The notes: a model not told the origin generated them from the letters alone. A stretch of DNA of 64,000 nucleotides from Epiperipatus broadwayi (GCA_028023455.1 JAQFVV010000151.1:1085001-1149000); one strand, 5' to 3'; positions 34,800 through 47,080 are shown, numbered from the stretch's first letter. Translations and numbers: made by a program.

Positions 34800-35240
34800 A
34801 AATATTTTTTTAAACCACTAAACATCACATGATCACCATTTCTTATGCATGCTCATAACTGTTATTAAAACAGGCAAAACTCTCTATACAATAGTGCCAC
34901 TAAGTGCAAGCCCGAGTAATCAATGGATGCCAGAAGGCTTATGCATAAAATCCCTATCTAGTGACTACTCATCCAATATCCCCAGACTAGTTTCTAGCTT
35001 GTGACTTTCATCAGTGAGGAGCCTTGGATCTGAGAGCATTGTACCTAGATCTTAGGATCCAATGCAACCCTCCAGCAGCCACCTTTTATCTCAACTACAA
35101 AACAGTCTAAAATTTGAAAACACAATAATATTTTCAATCCAAGCTCATTAGCATATATAGTCATATAGGTCTGAACTCAGTTCAGTACCCATATATTTTG
35201 GTGTCTTTGGTGCTTTAATAACCATAACCACCACTATCCT
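34800..35240 (-). repeat. Rep-A, long copy
   Basis: Outer end 'ccactaaacatcacatgatc' at the left, then 'ggcaaaactctctataca', a hammerhead-like region on the minus strand (34979-35020), and an upstream portion with 'gatccaatgcaaccctcc' and 'ctgaactcagttcagtac', ending 'ttggtgtctttgg'. This is the fullest Rep-A and shows that the ribozyme-like motif lies in the middle of a ~370 bp unit. Confidence 0.75.
34979..35020 (-). ncRNA. Hammerhead-ribozyme-like core in Rep-A
   Basis: Minus strand: TCCTCA, CTGATGA, hairpin GTC-acaa-GCT (weakened here), GAAA, ACTAGT, C, TGGGGATA. Stem I (TCCTCA/TGGGGA) and stem III are intact and the same as at 5.13 kb. Confidence 0.55.
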
Positions 35241-35264
35241 ATTATGCAGGATTGGTATTAAATC

Positions 35265-35700
35265 ACTAAACATCATATAATCACCATTTCTTATGCTTGC
35301 TCATAACTGTTATTAAAACAGGCAAAACTCTCCATACCAGTAGTGCCAAAGACACCAAAATGTATGGGTAGTGAACTGAGTTCAGACCTATATGACTATA
35401 TAAGCTAATGAGCTTGGATTAAAAATATTGTGTTTTCAATTTTAGATTCATAGTTTTGTAGTTTAGTAGAGATAAAAGATCACTGTTGGAGGGTTGCATT
35501 AGATACTACAATCCTAGGTGCAGTGCTCTCAGATTCAAGGCTCCTCACTGATGAAAATCACAAGCTAGAAATTAGTCTGGGTATATTGGATGAGTAGGCA
35601 CTAGATAGGCATTTTATGAGCAAGCCTTCTGGCATCCATTGATTACTCTGGCTTGCACTGAGTGGCAGTATTGTATGGAGAGTTTTGCATGTTTTAATAT
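35265..35700 (+). repeat. Rep-A, long copy in opposite orientation
   Basis: Mirror partner of the previous copy. 'actaaacatcatataatcac' and a short reversed end (35310-35345) precede a forward unit running from 'aaagacaccaaaatgt' through the hammerhead-like motif (35542-35584) to 'tatggagagttttgc'. The two copies form an imperfect palindrome of almost 900 bp. Confidence 0.75.
35542..35584 (+). ncRNA. Hammerhead-ribozyme-like core in Rep-A
   Basis: TCCTCA (35542-35547), CTGATGA (35548-35554), weak hairpin, GAAA, TTAGT, C, TGGG. Stem III is altered (ATTAGT). Confidence 0.45.
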
Positions 35701-35805
35701 TTATTTTTTTTATGAAACCACAAATACTGGAATCACAGATGGAGAGTTTTGCATGTTTTAATATTTATTTTTCTATAAAACTACAAATACTGGAATCACA
35801 AATGG
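35675..35805 (+). repeat. 65-bp tandem duplication across the Rep-A end
   Basis: 'atggagagttttgcatgttt' through 'aatactggaatcaca' occurs twice in a row. The unit covers the last bases of Rep-A plus ~45 bp of flank, so the duplication happened after insertion. Confidence 0.7.
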
Positions 35806-36721
35806 AATGCAATTACAAATAAAGTGGAAGAACAACATTGTGGACATTGATAGAATATTAGAGGGCAAGATTAGTTATTCAAATTAATCAAAGATATTAA
35901 ATACAAATATTCAGGATTATATGTCCATAGGTTCTTATTACGATGAAAAAGTGGATGACTTTAAGACCAAATAACTTTTTAAAATTGTCAAGAAAGACTT
36001 TAATGCTACAATTGTTAAATGATTAAAAGATAAAACTACTGTGCATAAATTTGGTTGTAGTGAGAGAAATGAAAGCAAAGACAAATGTGTGGAGTTTGCA
36101 GGGGAAAAAATAAAAACTATATTAAGAGTACTTTCTTTGAAAAAAAAAAAATACTGAATAAAAATAAACATCGAAGCATCCAAATGAAGGTACAGCAAAA
36201 TAAAATTTATATTTTGACTAACAGAAAATATGTATTTCAAGATTATAATATATTTAATCAATCCAACACAGGAAGTGATCATTGATTAATGAGATACAAT
36301 GTATGTGCTAATTGTAAAACTAGTGAACCAAAAACTATTTTAAAAAATGGTAATAATAGTTGATATTCCTAACTTTCAGAAATATTCCAATGAACTTACA
36401 TTAGAATTTGGTAATCGCTGTATTAAGAGACTTTGAAGATGGTTCAATATAACCAATTCCCTATTCAGAACTGCAAAAAAGACAACTACTACTAAAAACC
36501 CAAACAATATACCATAATTTTTTTTTACTAAGACAAGATAATGTATATAAAAAAGGAATATGAAAATTATTTAAAATGATCTTAAAAAGAATTGAATGTC
36601 TACAATTTAATAAAATAGTTTCATAAAAAAGTAATAATAATATAAGAAAATATATTATATTATATAGTTCTTCTAAATTCTTTTCTTCCTCCTTTGTTTT
36701 TGCTGTCTTCATATATAATAT

Positions 36722-37045
36722 TGAATTTCAAAATCTTACACTTTTCACTTTTCAGCAAAAAAAAACTTTTATTATAGATTACAGTTTCGACTGTGCCATG
36801 CAGTCTTCATCAGATCTTATTCTATTCTTTTAACAGCAAAAAAAAAACTTCTTCAACTGTGCCATGCAGTCTTCATCAGATCTTATTCTATTCTTCTAAC
36901 TTCCTCTATCCTCCATCTTCATGGAGAATAAAGTTAAAAGAATAGAATAAGATCTGATGAAGACTGCATGGTACAGTTGAAACTGTAATCTATAATAAAA
37001 GTTTTTTCTGAAAAGTGAAGAGTGTAAGATTTTTGAAATTCAATA
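36722..37045. mobile_element. Fold-back element inside the RTE relic
   Basis: Inverted ends 'attgaatttcaaaatcttac' (left) and 'gtaagatttttgaaattc' (right); arms of ~120 bp. The left arm has an internal ~50 bp duplication ('tgccatgcagtcttcatcag' twice). Each arm contains the CTGATGA-hairpin-GAAAC motif. Confidence 0.75.
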
Positions 37046-38059
37046 AGAAAATATAATTATGAATTGGCAAGGAAAACTATAGGAGAGAATAAAAATCTCA
37101 ACAGTATAGAGCAACATACATCATGAAATGTATGGAAAAGTTCTGGAAAAAAAACTGTATAGTAATAAAGAATCTAAAAATAAAATTCCCCCTACAATTC
37201 TTACACTATCTGAAATGCTAAATATTTTAAATGAATAGGTGAGACATGCAACTTAATCTACGAAGACAGGAAAAGCTCCAAGAAATGGTAAAATTTTTAT
37301 TGATATTTTAAAAGTGAAAAAAATAGAAAAATTGTTGGCAAAACTGGAAGACTGCATTAATAATATTAAATTTTAGAAAATGTAATAAAGATATTAGAAA
37401 TTATAGCCCTATCTATCTTCTAACACTTACATACAAAATCTTTATCAAGATAATTTACAACTTATGAACAGTGAATTTTAAGAGTTCTAAGCAATCAAAA
37501 ATAACAAATTGGATTTAAAAGTGGTTTAAGCACAATGGATCACATCCGAATATTGTTAAAAGTTATACGAGCGACCAGTGAATGTGAGTTGTGCATTATA
37601 ATTTAGATTTGTAGATTTTGAAAAGGCATTTGATTCTAAAAGTATTTTCAGTGATTAAAACTTTGGGTCATCAATGATGCCATATTCTCAAGAATACTTA
37701 TCGGAATACTACAGCAGTGGTTAGATTTCATATGGTTATGATGATTAATAGTGAGAAAGGGATATGATAGGGTGATTCTATATCTCTAAAATTATTTACA
37801 GCAGTTTATAAAAAAATATTTTCTAGATTAAAATGAAAACGGGTGGGAGTAAAATTAACGAGAGACTATTTAAATGAATTAGATTCTGCAGAAGATGTGG
37901 TTATTTTTGAAAATAATGCTTTAGAATTCAGGAAATGTTGAAAAAGTCAACATACATAAGATTAAAAATAAAAGCTAGAAATACTAAAATAATGTTCAAA
38001 GTAATCTCTCAGAGAATAAAATAAATATTGATAATAATGAAATGGAAGAAGTTAACAGT

Positions 38060-38288
38060 TACCAATACATCACATGATCACCATTTCGTACTAGCACATA
38101 ATTGTTGTAAACAAAGGCAAAACTCTCCATACAGTAGATGCCAGAAGGCTTGTGCATAAATCCCTATCTAGTGCCTACTCATCCAATATCCCCAGACTAG
38201 TTTCTGGCTTATGGCACAAGCCTTCTGGCATCCATTGATTAATCTGGTTGGCACAGGGTGGCACTACTGTATGGAGAGTTTTGCATTT
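38060..38288. mobile_element. Rep-A inverted pair inserted in the RTE relic
   Basis: Left: 'acatcacatgatcaccattt', 'ggcaaaactctccataca', to 'gactagtttctggctt'; right: 'ggcacaagccttctggcatc' to 'tatggagagttttgc'. 'agttaccaatac' lies on both sides (38053-38066 and 38288-38300), consistent with a target duplication in the RTE frame (SYQYL). The ribozyme is reduced to stem III plus GAAA. Confidence 0.7.
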
Positions 38289-38929
38289 AGTTACCAATAC
38301 CTTGTTCAGATTATTAATACAGATAGAAAAGTAATGGATAAAATTAATAATAGAATTAAATTTGAATGGAATGCTTTTGGTATAAATAACTTCATGTTAA
38401 AGAGAAAAATGCATATGTTTTTTTTTTTTTTGAAAAGAAAGATTTTTGATAATGTATTTTACCACTTTTTATTTATTTATCTGAGACTTCACTCCTTAAC
38501 AAAAGAGCAATATAGAAACTTAGGAACATTCAATAAAGTATGAATAAATGTGTGTTTAGATATAACAAGAAGAGATCAAAAATGAAATATGTGAATAAGG
38601 GAATAAACATGAACCACTAAACATTATTGAAAAATGGAGCTAGGTTGGACATATCGCTAAAAGAACTGATAGCAGATGGACAGATGAAGTGTTCAATCGG
38701 ATTCCAAGAGATTGCATAGGCCTAGAAAAAGATCACAAATGAAATGGAGGGTGAAATAAGGAAGCTGTTTTGGTGTGGTGTGAAGAAGGGAGGATAGGAA
38801 ATAATTAAAACATACAATTTTCCTTTAAAAATTATTTCATGTGCATTACGAAAATATTTGTTTTATTAATCTTTTCCATTTATTCTCATTTAATAATTAA
38901 ATTTTTTTTTTACATGTGTATTTTTTTAA

Positions 38930-39140
38930 AATGTGATATGTTGGACTATTTCCATCACCTATCGGAAAATGGTGAATGTATAGAAAATTTTAAACTTTAT
39001 TCAAACTTTTCAAATACAAACAACTTGTTAGTAATAACACACAAATAGACAACACAGGTTTTACTGATAGATGATGGAAATAGTCCAACATATTATCACA
39101 TCTAATATACCATCAGAAACCTTCCAGAAAATTGCAACAG
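38930..39140. repeat. SINE-B tails, inverted pair without heads
   Basis: 'ttggactatttccatca' and its complement 'tgatggaaatagtccaa' bracket two opposed tail regions ('acttgttagtaataacacac'). The tRNA-like heads are absent. Confidence 0.6.
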
Positions 39141-39167
39141 AAACATACAGTATTTCTTTTTAATATA

Positions 39168-39345
39168 TATTAAGGCTATAACCTTAAGACTATGCGCCTA
39201 AAATGTGACAGTAGAGACCTCTACAAATCTAAACACAAGATTAACGACTTTAAGACAAGAGTGGCCATTCTTATCTTCAACCTAATTTCTAAATATATAG
39301 GTGAATCTAAAGCATTTTGATTTGAGAGGTGAAGCTATAAACTAC
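39168..39345 (+). repeat. Family C copy, single
   Basis: 'aaggctataaccttaaga', 'tagagacctctacaaatc', 'gtggccattcttatcttcaa' and 'ctaaagcattttgattt' in the order seen at 25.9-26.2 and 63.8-64.0 kb. Confidence 0.65.
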
Positions 39346-39649
39346 TTCACTGATTAAGTCCACAATTTCTATACAAACTAACACACGCTAAATCTTTCGA
39401 TTTACGAGTCAGTATGAAGTTCTTATAATTAGAAATCTTTTAAAACAATTTAAAGTTGTAATTAATAATTTGTATTTCTTTTAATAAACAAAACATTTCC
39501 AATAAACATATGTTCATCAGTACACGACTACTAAAATTATTTCAATTACATTTTTAAGTCATCTGAATTTTATCCAACACTTAATGAATATCTACTATCC
39601 ATTACTAAAAGCCATGAGTAAATAAAGGTCTAGAACCTTTTCAGATATC

Positions 39650-40215
39650 TCATTTCTGGGCGCGGAGTTGGATTGAATGTTTCATAATTTTGGATAGTTA
39701 TTTTAGCAGATTACTGTCCTCTTATAAATAAGAAGGTCAAACTTGCACGATCCGTTCATTACAGGAGTAGAATACCCGGATTTTAAGCTCAAAGTCCGTG
39801 AATCATTGCCCGGCTTTGTTACTTCCGGCGCTCGAATTTCTTATACATTCCGCGCGCAATTAACCATTCTATTTATTATAGATACACATGAGACTTCATT
39901 ATTTTATGAGTAACATCAAATTTGAAATACTAGAATAACGCGTGTGTTGGGGATGAGGGGGTGGGGCTTTAAAAGATGAATAAAGTAAAGTCATACTTTC
40001 GTTCAAACAAAATGGAGTTGTTAGCTTCAACCTGTTAATGGAGTCCTCAACGTCCTAAGGTTTAGCAAGCAACTCACCATAATTATTGTAGATTTTAAAT
40101 AAACTATTTAGGTAAGTAAATAAAAGATTTTAATATTAATTGTAAAAAAAAAAAAAGTTTACAAAATAGTATTATAGTTGAGAAAGTACTTGATATTAGA
40201 ATAAATTCAGGTAAG
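39650..40215 (+). promoter_or_regulatory. Candidate promoter and non-coding first exon
   Basis: The only part of the window with several CpGs (gggcgcgg, ttccggcgctcg, ccgcgcgc, acgcgtg) and a G-rich patch. It is followed at 40112 and 40211 by two strong 5' splice-site matches (ATTTAG|GTAAGT and TTCAG|GTAAGT). No coding frame is open across it, so it would be a 5' UTR exon. The identity of any gene is unknown, and no TATA box is convincing (only 'tttaaaa' at about 39970). Chance GTAAGT sites in AT-rich DNA are possible. Confidence 0.3.
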
Positions 40216-42596
40216 TGGGGTAGGGGGTAAGCAATAACAAACATGATTGCCGCAGTATCATATGCAAACACTGATTTGAGTCACGAAAAACCTTTCATGG
40301 GTTGAGATATGTAATAAAAACAGTTATGAAATAATATAAAATTCTTTTTCTACGTCAAGTTTTGCTCATTAATCGAAATGACAGTCAATCAAGGCTGGCA
40401 ATAATATTCAATTCAGAAACTTCAAGACGGAATGAATCAGCAAAGAAATTTTTTTTCTACTTTAAATGATTATTTTAAAAAAAAAAAAAAATGTTGCAAC
40501 CATCTAGCAATTAATCACTGTGAATGATTTATAGTTTAAATTTTATTCAAAGTTTAAATATTATTCCGAATGCTTTTAGGTTATTGGACTTAGCGTGGGT
40601 AAAAAAAAAAAATCCAAAAAAAAAAAAATAGTAATTTTTATAAGATATCCACCACATATAAAAATAAGATAATGATCTAGACAAAATAATAGGAACAAAA
40701 TAATATGAAAAAATTGAAGAACGACCAAATCAAAGGATCCGAATTTGAGATCTGTGTAAAACTAGGTTCAGCTGGATAAAATTAGCTTTTGAGATCTTAT
40801 AATTAATATAGATTTTTTTAATTTTATTTCACAAAGACAAAAACAAAATATTCAAATTAGATTCCACTTCTGATATTGGAATTCAGAGATTCACAATTCA
40901 AAAAGTTTAAACCTTTTATATTAATTACCAGTTAGAAGTAATAATATTTACTTTTCCTTTATAAATCTCTTTTATTTTCAATAAATTATTTTTGATTTGT
41001 TATTTTGTTTATAAGTAGTAAAAATGGTCAGGTTTCCAAAATTCTTTAGCAAGATTAAAAGAATTATCTAATTAAAATAAATCGGTACCTCTGGTTTAAA
41101 TTAATGATTCTCTATAGCAGTTTCTCAACCTTTTTTTTTTTCCAATCTCAGATCATTAAAATGTTAGACGTTTTTTTTTTTTTTGCCAGTCCAGCCTATA
41201 TAAAAGTACATCACTCACTATAAATAAATTAAACATTATCTTCATCAAGTATAATACTTCTACAGGGTAATGATTATTCACCCTTCCCCAAAATGTCAAA
41301 AATATATAGAAAACAGTTCTACTTTACAAATCAGTCATATAGTAGAAAAAATATTGAGGAGTCTATACATGCATGGAGATTCAGATATTTGATGTCCCTG
41401 GTTCACCTGAAAAGTAAATATAGTTCCATGAAATGCATGCATATTAAAAGAGAATGGTCTACATTTCTATACTGATGGAAGGTTGGGATATGGTAAGGGC
41501 TGTACTGACAAAACGCAAACACTCCAAAAATATATATTGTATTTACTGTTGTCAATTTTAACTTCATAATAATTAATAAATAAACATAAAATACCTGAAA
41601 TGTAAAAAGCTCTTTATTATTGCCATTGTTCTTCAAGTAAATCGGTGTTTATAAATTTGTTAGGTAGGTGAAGAGATGAACCTATAAGCTGGTCAAATTT
41701 ATTCGATGACCGACATTGATCTGTAGAACAGTGACTGAGAAATAGTTCTAAGAGCTCGTACTCTATTTTTGAGGACAAATAAAAACATATTAAGACCTTC
41801 TCAATAGGCAATTATACTTTCATATCTTCCAAAAATTTTGTTTGCTCTATAGAATATAGATAATTTTAAATACTTTTTTTATGAACAATCATTAGCTTTC
41901 CCACCAATAAAAATAATCCCATTCTTTCTGGACGGTGGTACTTCAGTTGTTTTAGCTTAAATGTACTATCTTGTGATTGTCTACAGCACTCTTATATCAG
42001 TTTCCATTTGATAGTAAAAACTGGACCTAAAATATATATTGATTTATTAATTTGGGGGAAAAATTTCAAGATGTCGGTATAGTACAGAGAATCCAATACA
42101 AAAATACTGAAAATGACTGATTTTGATAGTTTCTTTATAGCACTCACAAAAACTCTTGTTAGAGCTAATCCGTTGTTCAAATCTTGAAATAAAAATCATA
42201 TATATTGTAACATATAATAAATATAACTTAAAATTTGTATTGCCTTATTATAAATTTAATAATATTATTAGTATTTAAGTTTTATACCTTGTAAAACGAT
42301 CTTCACAATTCCAATATGTGATCTCAAAGTTCATGTAATTTTGTATCAAATTTGGTAATTCACAGTAAAGTAATATATCACTGATTTTTAATGAAGAATG
42401 ATTGGTTTAAAGGAATAGTCATATTAGTTTATACATAATATTAAAACGACTTGTAACAGTTAACAGAAATTATTAATTTAATGATTGAATGCATATGTGT
42501 GCATGTACATTTATTTATTTCATCTATTTTAAAAATTTAAAGGGGTATTTTTAAAGGTGTATTATTTAAAAATTTTAAATATAAAATATAAAGTTG
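40216..42596. other. No gene recognised
   Basis: AT-rich with many A/T runs. Short frames at 41293-42180 (both strands) show no motif I know. Confidence 0.4.
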
Positions 42597-42705
42597 CAAG
42601 CATTATTAGCTGAGAGGTCAGCGCAGCTGCCTTGCAAGCAAGCAGTTGGTTGCAGACAGTTGCTGCAGGTTCGCCTCCGGCCGATACTATGACATATGAA
42701 AAAAA
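42597..42705 (+). repeat. SINE-A, short tRNA-derived element
   Basis: CAAGCATTATTAGCTGAGAG, anticodon-like stem CTGC-CTTGCAA-GCAA, a 20-nt variable region, GGTTCGCCTCCGG and CCGATACTATGACATATG, then an A-run. The 5' and 3' ends can pair like an acceptor stem. Confidence 0.7.
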
Positions 42706-43467
42706 AAGTATAAAGTTATTATTTGAATTTTAAAATAGAATGCTAATTATTGGGAGGACAAATAAATAAAGGTGATTTATTTTAATTTTGCAATCTGTAT
42801 ATTTAGATTTTGTTGAAGTATGTAAATTTTTTTTATATATTATTAAATGTTATCTGTAGTTTTAAAATAATTTTATTGTAAGGAATGCCTCCCTTTCCTC
42901 ATAGGGACTTTGTTTTTGTATATGACTATCCACCATAGCCGTGGAAACCCTAACATCAGGGATAAGACTTAATAAATTTGTGTAGAATTATGACTTTTTA
43001 CCTAGGTCATCAAAGTAATGATGATCTCATCAGTAATGGGAACAGAAACCTATAAATAAAGGTGTAGTAGCTAAATCGTCTTTTATCTATAACAATTTAC
43101 TTGTTTAACCGTAACCATGTGAGTACTTAATAATAGCCATGTTGCATTGTTGCTATTTTAAACATGAAAGGCTAAAATTTTTTTACAAGTCATTTGCCCT
43201 TTAGGATTGTCAATATAAATCAACAACATATGGAAACTTCATAACAACTGAAAATGTACAAATAAATGTAATTGAAGTGTTTTTCTTAAAACGGCAAATT
43301 TGCAAAATTATTTGAAGGAAAGCTATTCGTTATATAACTTCTTCAATAAAAGTAGAAAATAATTAAAAAAATTATTATAAGTTAATGAAATTCAAATGTT
43401 TTCTTTTAAAATGTCAAAATCTGTTAAATTTGCCTTATGGAACACTGCTAACTTTATACTATCATAT
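42706..43467. other. No gene recognised
   Basis: AT-rich. A TATA-like 'cctataaataaagg' lies at about 43050-43063 but nothing coding follows. Confidence 0.35.
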
Positions 43468-43575
43468 ACATAATATTTACTATGGCAATAAACCTCAAGA
43501 ATGTGCACTTGAAAATGCAAAGGTAGGGACCTCTATGGGTTTTAACCACAAGCTTACGCTTTGGAAGAAAACAAC
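43468..43575 (+). repeat. Family C copy, single
   Basis: 'ttactatggcaataaacctc', 'gtagggacctctatgggttt', 'aaccacaagcttacgctttg'; close to the arms of the 48.5 kb palindrome. Confidence 0.7.
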
Positions 43576-46354
43576 TTATTTTGGATATTACTTATTAGAT
43601 CAACTACTGCACTAATGGATTTATTTTAAAAGATAAATTATAGCATCATGCAAGGGATTTATTTTGGAAATAAATTGATTACATCATTCTCTGGATTTCA
43701 TGTATAATGACATTTTCATCAGCAACAAATTGAGTAAATACACACATCAAAATTTTATTTTCATGGGAACTAAAAGAACTATTAATAACTTTAATTTCTG
43801 TGATTTATCTATTATAGGATGGAAAATCATAAGACTTAGACATAGGGATATTTTACTGTTGAAGTAGAAAATTATATTTAATAGTATGACATTATTTGAA
43901 TGTACCCATATTTGTTTTAGAGTGGTTTTTTTGTTTAAAATTTATAATTAAATTAATATTTATTATGATTTATTTTAAAATAGCACCTTTGTGACTTTGT
44001 GATAATAATTCCAGTCAATTTATCTTGCATTGAGGTATTGTTAAACGTTTTAATGACATAATTTAAAAGAGTAGAGTTGAAATTACCCTACGTTTGTTTG
44101 AAAGCAGTGAAGTAATACTGTTTGCACTTATGCTTTATTATTATATGCATTCTTCTCCATGCAATAAATATTTAATGTAATATTGTGATGTGTGATGTGA
44201 TGCACTGTGACTTCTTATACGGAGTCAGGAATTTCTCAGTCACAATGCCCACAGAATCATTCAGTAGAGAAAGCCCCCTGGTGGTTTATATTTTAGCCTG
44301 TGTTAAGCATATATTGTAATACCACGCATATCTCTGTCATGTCACAAAAAAAGGATAAATATATTAAGATACCATGAAATGATATACTATCTTATATGAT
44401 GTAAGTATACATATTTTAAAGATTGATTATATAAAAGGATGAATAAAGATCAAATAAAATAAAGTGTTATACATTTAATAATTATTATTTAAAGCTTATT
44501 TGATGCTAGTTTAAACAACCTTACTCTAATGCATGACTCGTCTGACCACATGTATAGTTATACTCACATAATATAATAAATATAATTACCTTAAACATTC
44601 AATTTTATATTCAAAGTTCAAGAAAATATGTTTATATTTTAGTAATAATTTTTTTAATTATTACTATTATTATTATTATTTATTTGTAAATAAAGTATAT
44701 TGATATTTATTAAATTATTTTGAATTTTGTTTTATATTTTTGCATGCATTATCTAATTGGAAGACTATGGTCACATGACATTTATTATATTTATCCAAAT
44801 ATACAACAATTTATTAGAAAATAACATTATTAATATTAGTTGTTATTATTTGCATTTATTTTTTATAATATTAAGGTTTAGATATTGTAGAATACAGTTT
44901 GGGTACAATAAAATACTCTTTGTTATTCAGCTATATTGATTATAATGTTTATAATTATATAAAACCCTAAGAATCTTATTTATTATATTTAAGTATTTTA
45001 GATCCCAAGATACTATTTTATAATTTATTTTAAAGCCCTGAGAGAGTATTTGTTATCAGTCTTTTTGATGGTTACAATATTTATGATTATTTTTGCCAAA
45101 TATTTGTGAAATATTTATGTTTTGATAAGAATAAGATTAGATTCAGATTTTATTCAAATATATATATATTTAGAAAAAAAAAATCATAAAAAATGTAATA
45201 AAGTTAAGCAGGACATTATGATTAAATGAAAAAGGAAAATCACAGTATTATTTTTTCAAATTTTAAAAAATAATTACAAATGGAATTTTAATTCAAACAG
45301 TTGCTAGCGAACTGACAAAAAATGTACACAGCTAAAGGTCTAGAATACAATTGTTTTATGTAGATATTTACATGATAATGTGAAAATTAAATATTTTTTT
45401 ACAAGTGTCAACAACTATGGAAGATGATTGAAGAAATCAAAAAAAAAAGTAAAACAAAAGATAACTATTCTGCTGGGTTACAAAAAAAATTCCATTTATC
45501 AAAGAGAATACTCATTCTTCACAAAGGACTTGCACAGGTTCAATATTTAAATCAAATGATCAAAAAACCTTATAAGAGCCACTTAACATGATTTCATGTT
45601 CTCAAGTCAATGACTAAATAAGTAGTATGAAGTAGGCAATTATCATCTTGTAAGATCACTTGCCTTCAATGGTCAAAGATTTGATGAACTAGTGCAGAAT
45701 AATGACTGATTCATGGATGGGTGATGGCAGTTTGGTTAAGTTTCTCTTGATAAACAGAAGGCATAAATCCTTCTAGTGGTTGAAATAAAGGGTGAACAAA
45801 AATGTGTTCAACATTATGACAAGCTGCCAGTTAGTCAATGTCCAGTTTTTATGATCATTACAAAATACTTTCTGTATCATAGTATTCCTATCATAAACAA
45901 GCCCTATTTATGAAAATCATAAACTGTTAGATATGACTTAAGAAATGCAATGAATTATTGTATGATGATTCTACAATTTTTTTATTACAATCTTAGTAAT
46001 ATTTCTCAGTCCTCTAAGCAAGTGCTTCTGGCTGCAATGAGTTTTATTACATAGTATTCTCTTATCTCTATTAATTCACCATTATCATTGAGATTTGATT
46101 CAGTTGTAGAATGGCAGACTTTGGAGCTCAAAATTCATAGATTCCAATCCAGCTATCATCCACTGTGTTCAAATTTATGAACTACTGAACAATAAAATCA
46201 TTTCATTTATTATATCATCATCATTGAAACTACTGACTGTGATACTTATGTTTTTCAAACAATAACAATTTTTCCTTATTTCTCACAATTTCATGAAAAT
46301 CCACATCAATTTCTTGTCAGATATTTCTTACTATCACTTATATCAAAATATAAT
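43576..46354. other. No gene recognised
   Basis: AT-rich. Contains the second copy of the short repeat of 31.2 kb (44200-44275) and long A/T runs near 44600-45200. A fragment resembling tRNA boxes at 46090-46150 is too weak to call. Confidence 0.4.
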
Positions 46355-46680
46355 ACAAAAAGAGATCAAACATGAAATACATGAGTGAGAGAACAAACAG
46401 GTATTATTGCCACCACTGAAAAAATTAAAAGACTGAAGTGAAGTTTGGACTGGACATACTACAAAAAGAATTGATAATAGACAATTAAAATCTTAAACTT
46501 GATTCCAAGAGATTGTAAAAGACTTAGAAAGAGACTACATGTGAGATGGTGGATGAAATAAGAATGTGTGATGTGGAGAAGACAGGCTAAAGATCAGAGA
46601 TGATGGATTAAACCTGGAGAAACCTTCACCCTGCAGTGGCTCAATAAGGATTGAAAATGATGTTGTTTTCTGCCTGAAGA
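46355..46680 (+). pseudogene. RTE-like LINE 3' end fragment
   Basis: Begins at 'aagagatcaaacatgaaata' (matching 38.57 and 54.41 kb), with frames for LKRSLDWTYYKKN (the WxGH block), LIPRDCKRLRKRLH, RWWMK and a 3' end 'caccctgcagtgg' with 'aggattgaaaatgatg', as in the other RTE copies. Only the last ~110 codons and the 3' UTR are present. Confidence 0.65.
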
Positions 46681-47019
46681 TAGGTGAAGTAACTAGGCCA
46701 CAGAAAGTATTTTGACCAATACCTACCCACCTTTAGAGATAGTCTATCATTGCTTGTCATCCTCTAAACAAAATTTATTCTAACACCTCAGCATCAGAAC
46801 TATATAAATTTTAACGAGTACTACACCCTATGATCTTGAATATAAATTCAATTACTGCATAAATTTAAAGAAAGACAAAATACTTTCTATTATGTTGTCT
46901 CTTCATGACATAATAATTGCTATATTTTTGACATAATAAATGCTGCATTATAACAAATGAAAAAAAGCAGTATAGCTTATAAACGTATATATTTTATATA
47001 GATATGGATATAAGAAAAT

Positions 47020-47080
47020 GAATTATTAGAGGCTCTGAGGAAGATTGCAAGACAATCAAAATGTCAGATTGTGTGTGTGT
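47020..47080 (+). other. CTGAGGA-hairpin motif followed by (GT)n
   Basis: CTGAGGAAGATTG-caaga-CAATC and AAAATG: same arrangement as 10.68 kb, degenerate at the GAAA position. A short (GT)n tract follows at 47069-47082. Confidence 0.4.

Larger units (their letters stand above)
35806..38780 (+). pseudogene. RTE-like LINE relic with nested insertions
   Basis: In order: FGCSERNES-like endonuclease block near 36050; KIYILTNRKYVFQDYNIF and TGSDH (catalytic His) at 36200-36285; a fold-back insertion (36722-37045); YRPI-like remnant near 37390; QIGFKSGLSTMDHIRILL-like block near 37510 and VDFEKAFDSK near 37610 (box A); RFADD-like ELDSAEDVVIF near 37870; a Rep-A insertion (38060-38288); YLVQIINTDRKVMDKINNRI at 38300; ALTKEQYRNLGTFNKV near 38490; and a C-terminal GHIAKRTDSRWT-like block near 38640. 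Stops and frameshifts are frequent. This is the most complete RTE in the window and shows the insertion order. Confidence 0.7.

Noticed and set aside
35938-36282. 114-codon minus-strand frame
   Set aside because: Antisense of the RTE endonuclease relic; only low-complexity hydrophobic residues.
41293-42180. Transposase or host gene from several 60-77-codon frames
   Set aside because: Frames lie on both strands, overlap, and show no known motif.
43650-43740. Another hammerhead (CTGATGA and GAAA on the minus strand)
   Set aside because: An ATGT/ACAT stem II is possible, but no stem I or stem III can be formed.
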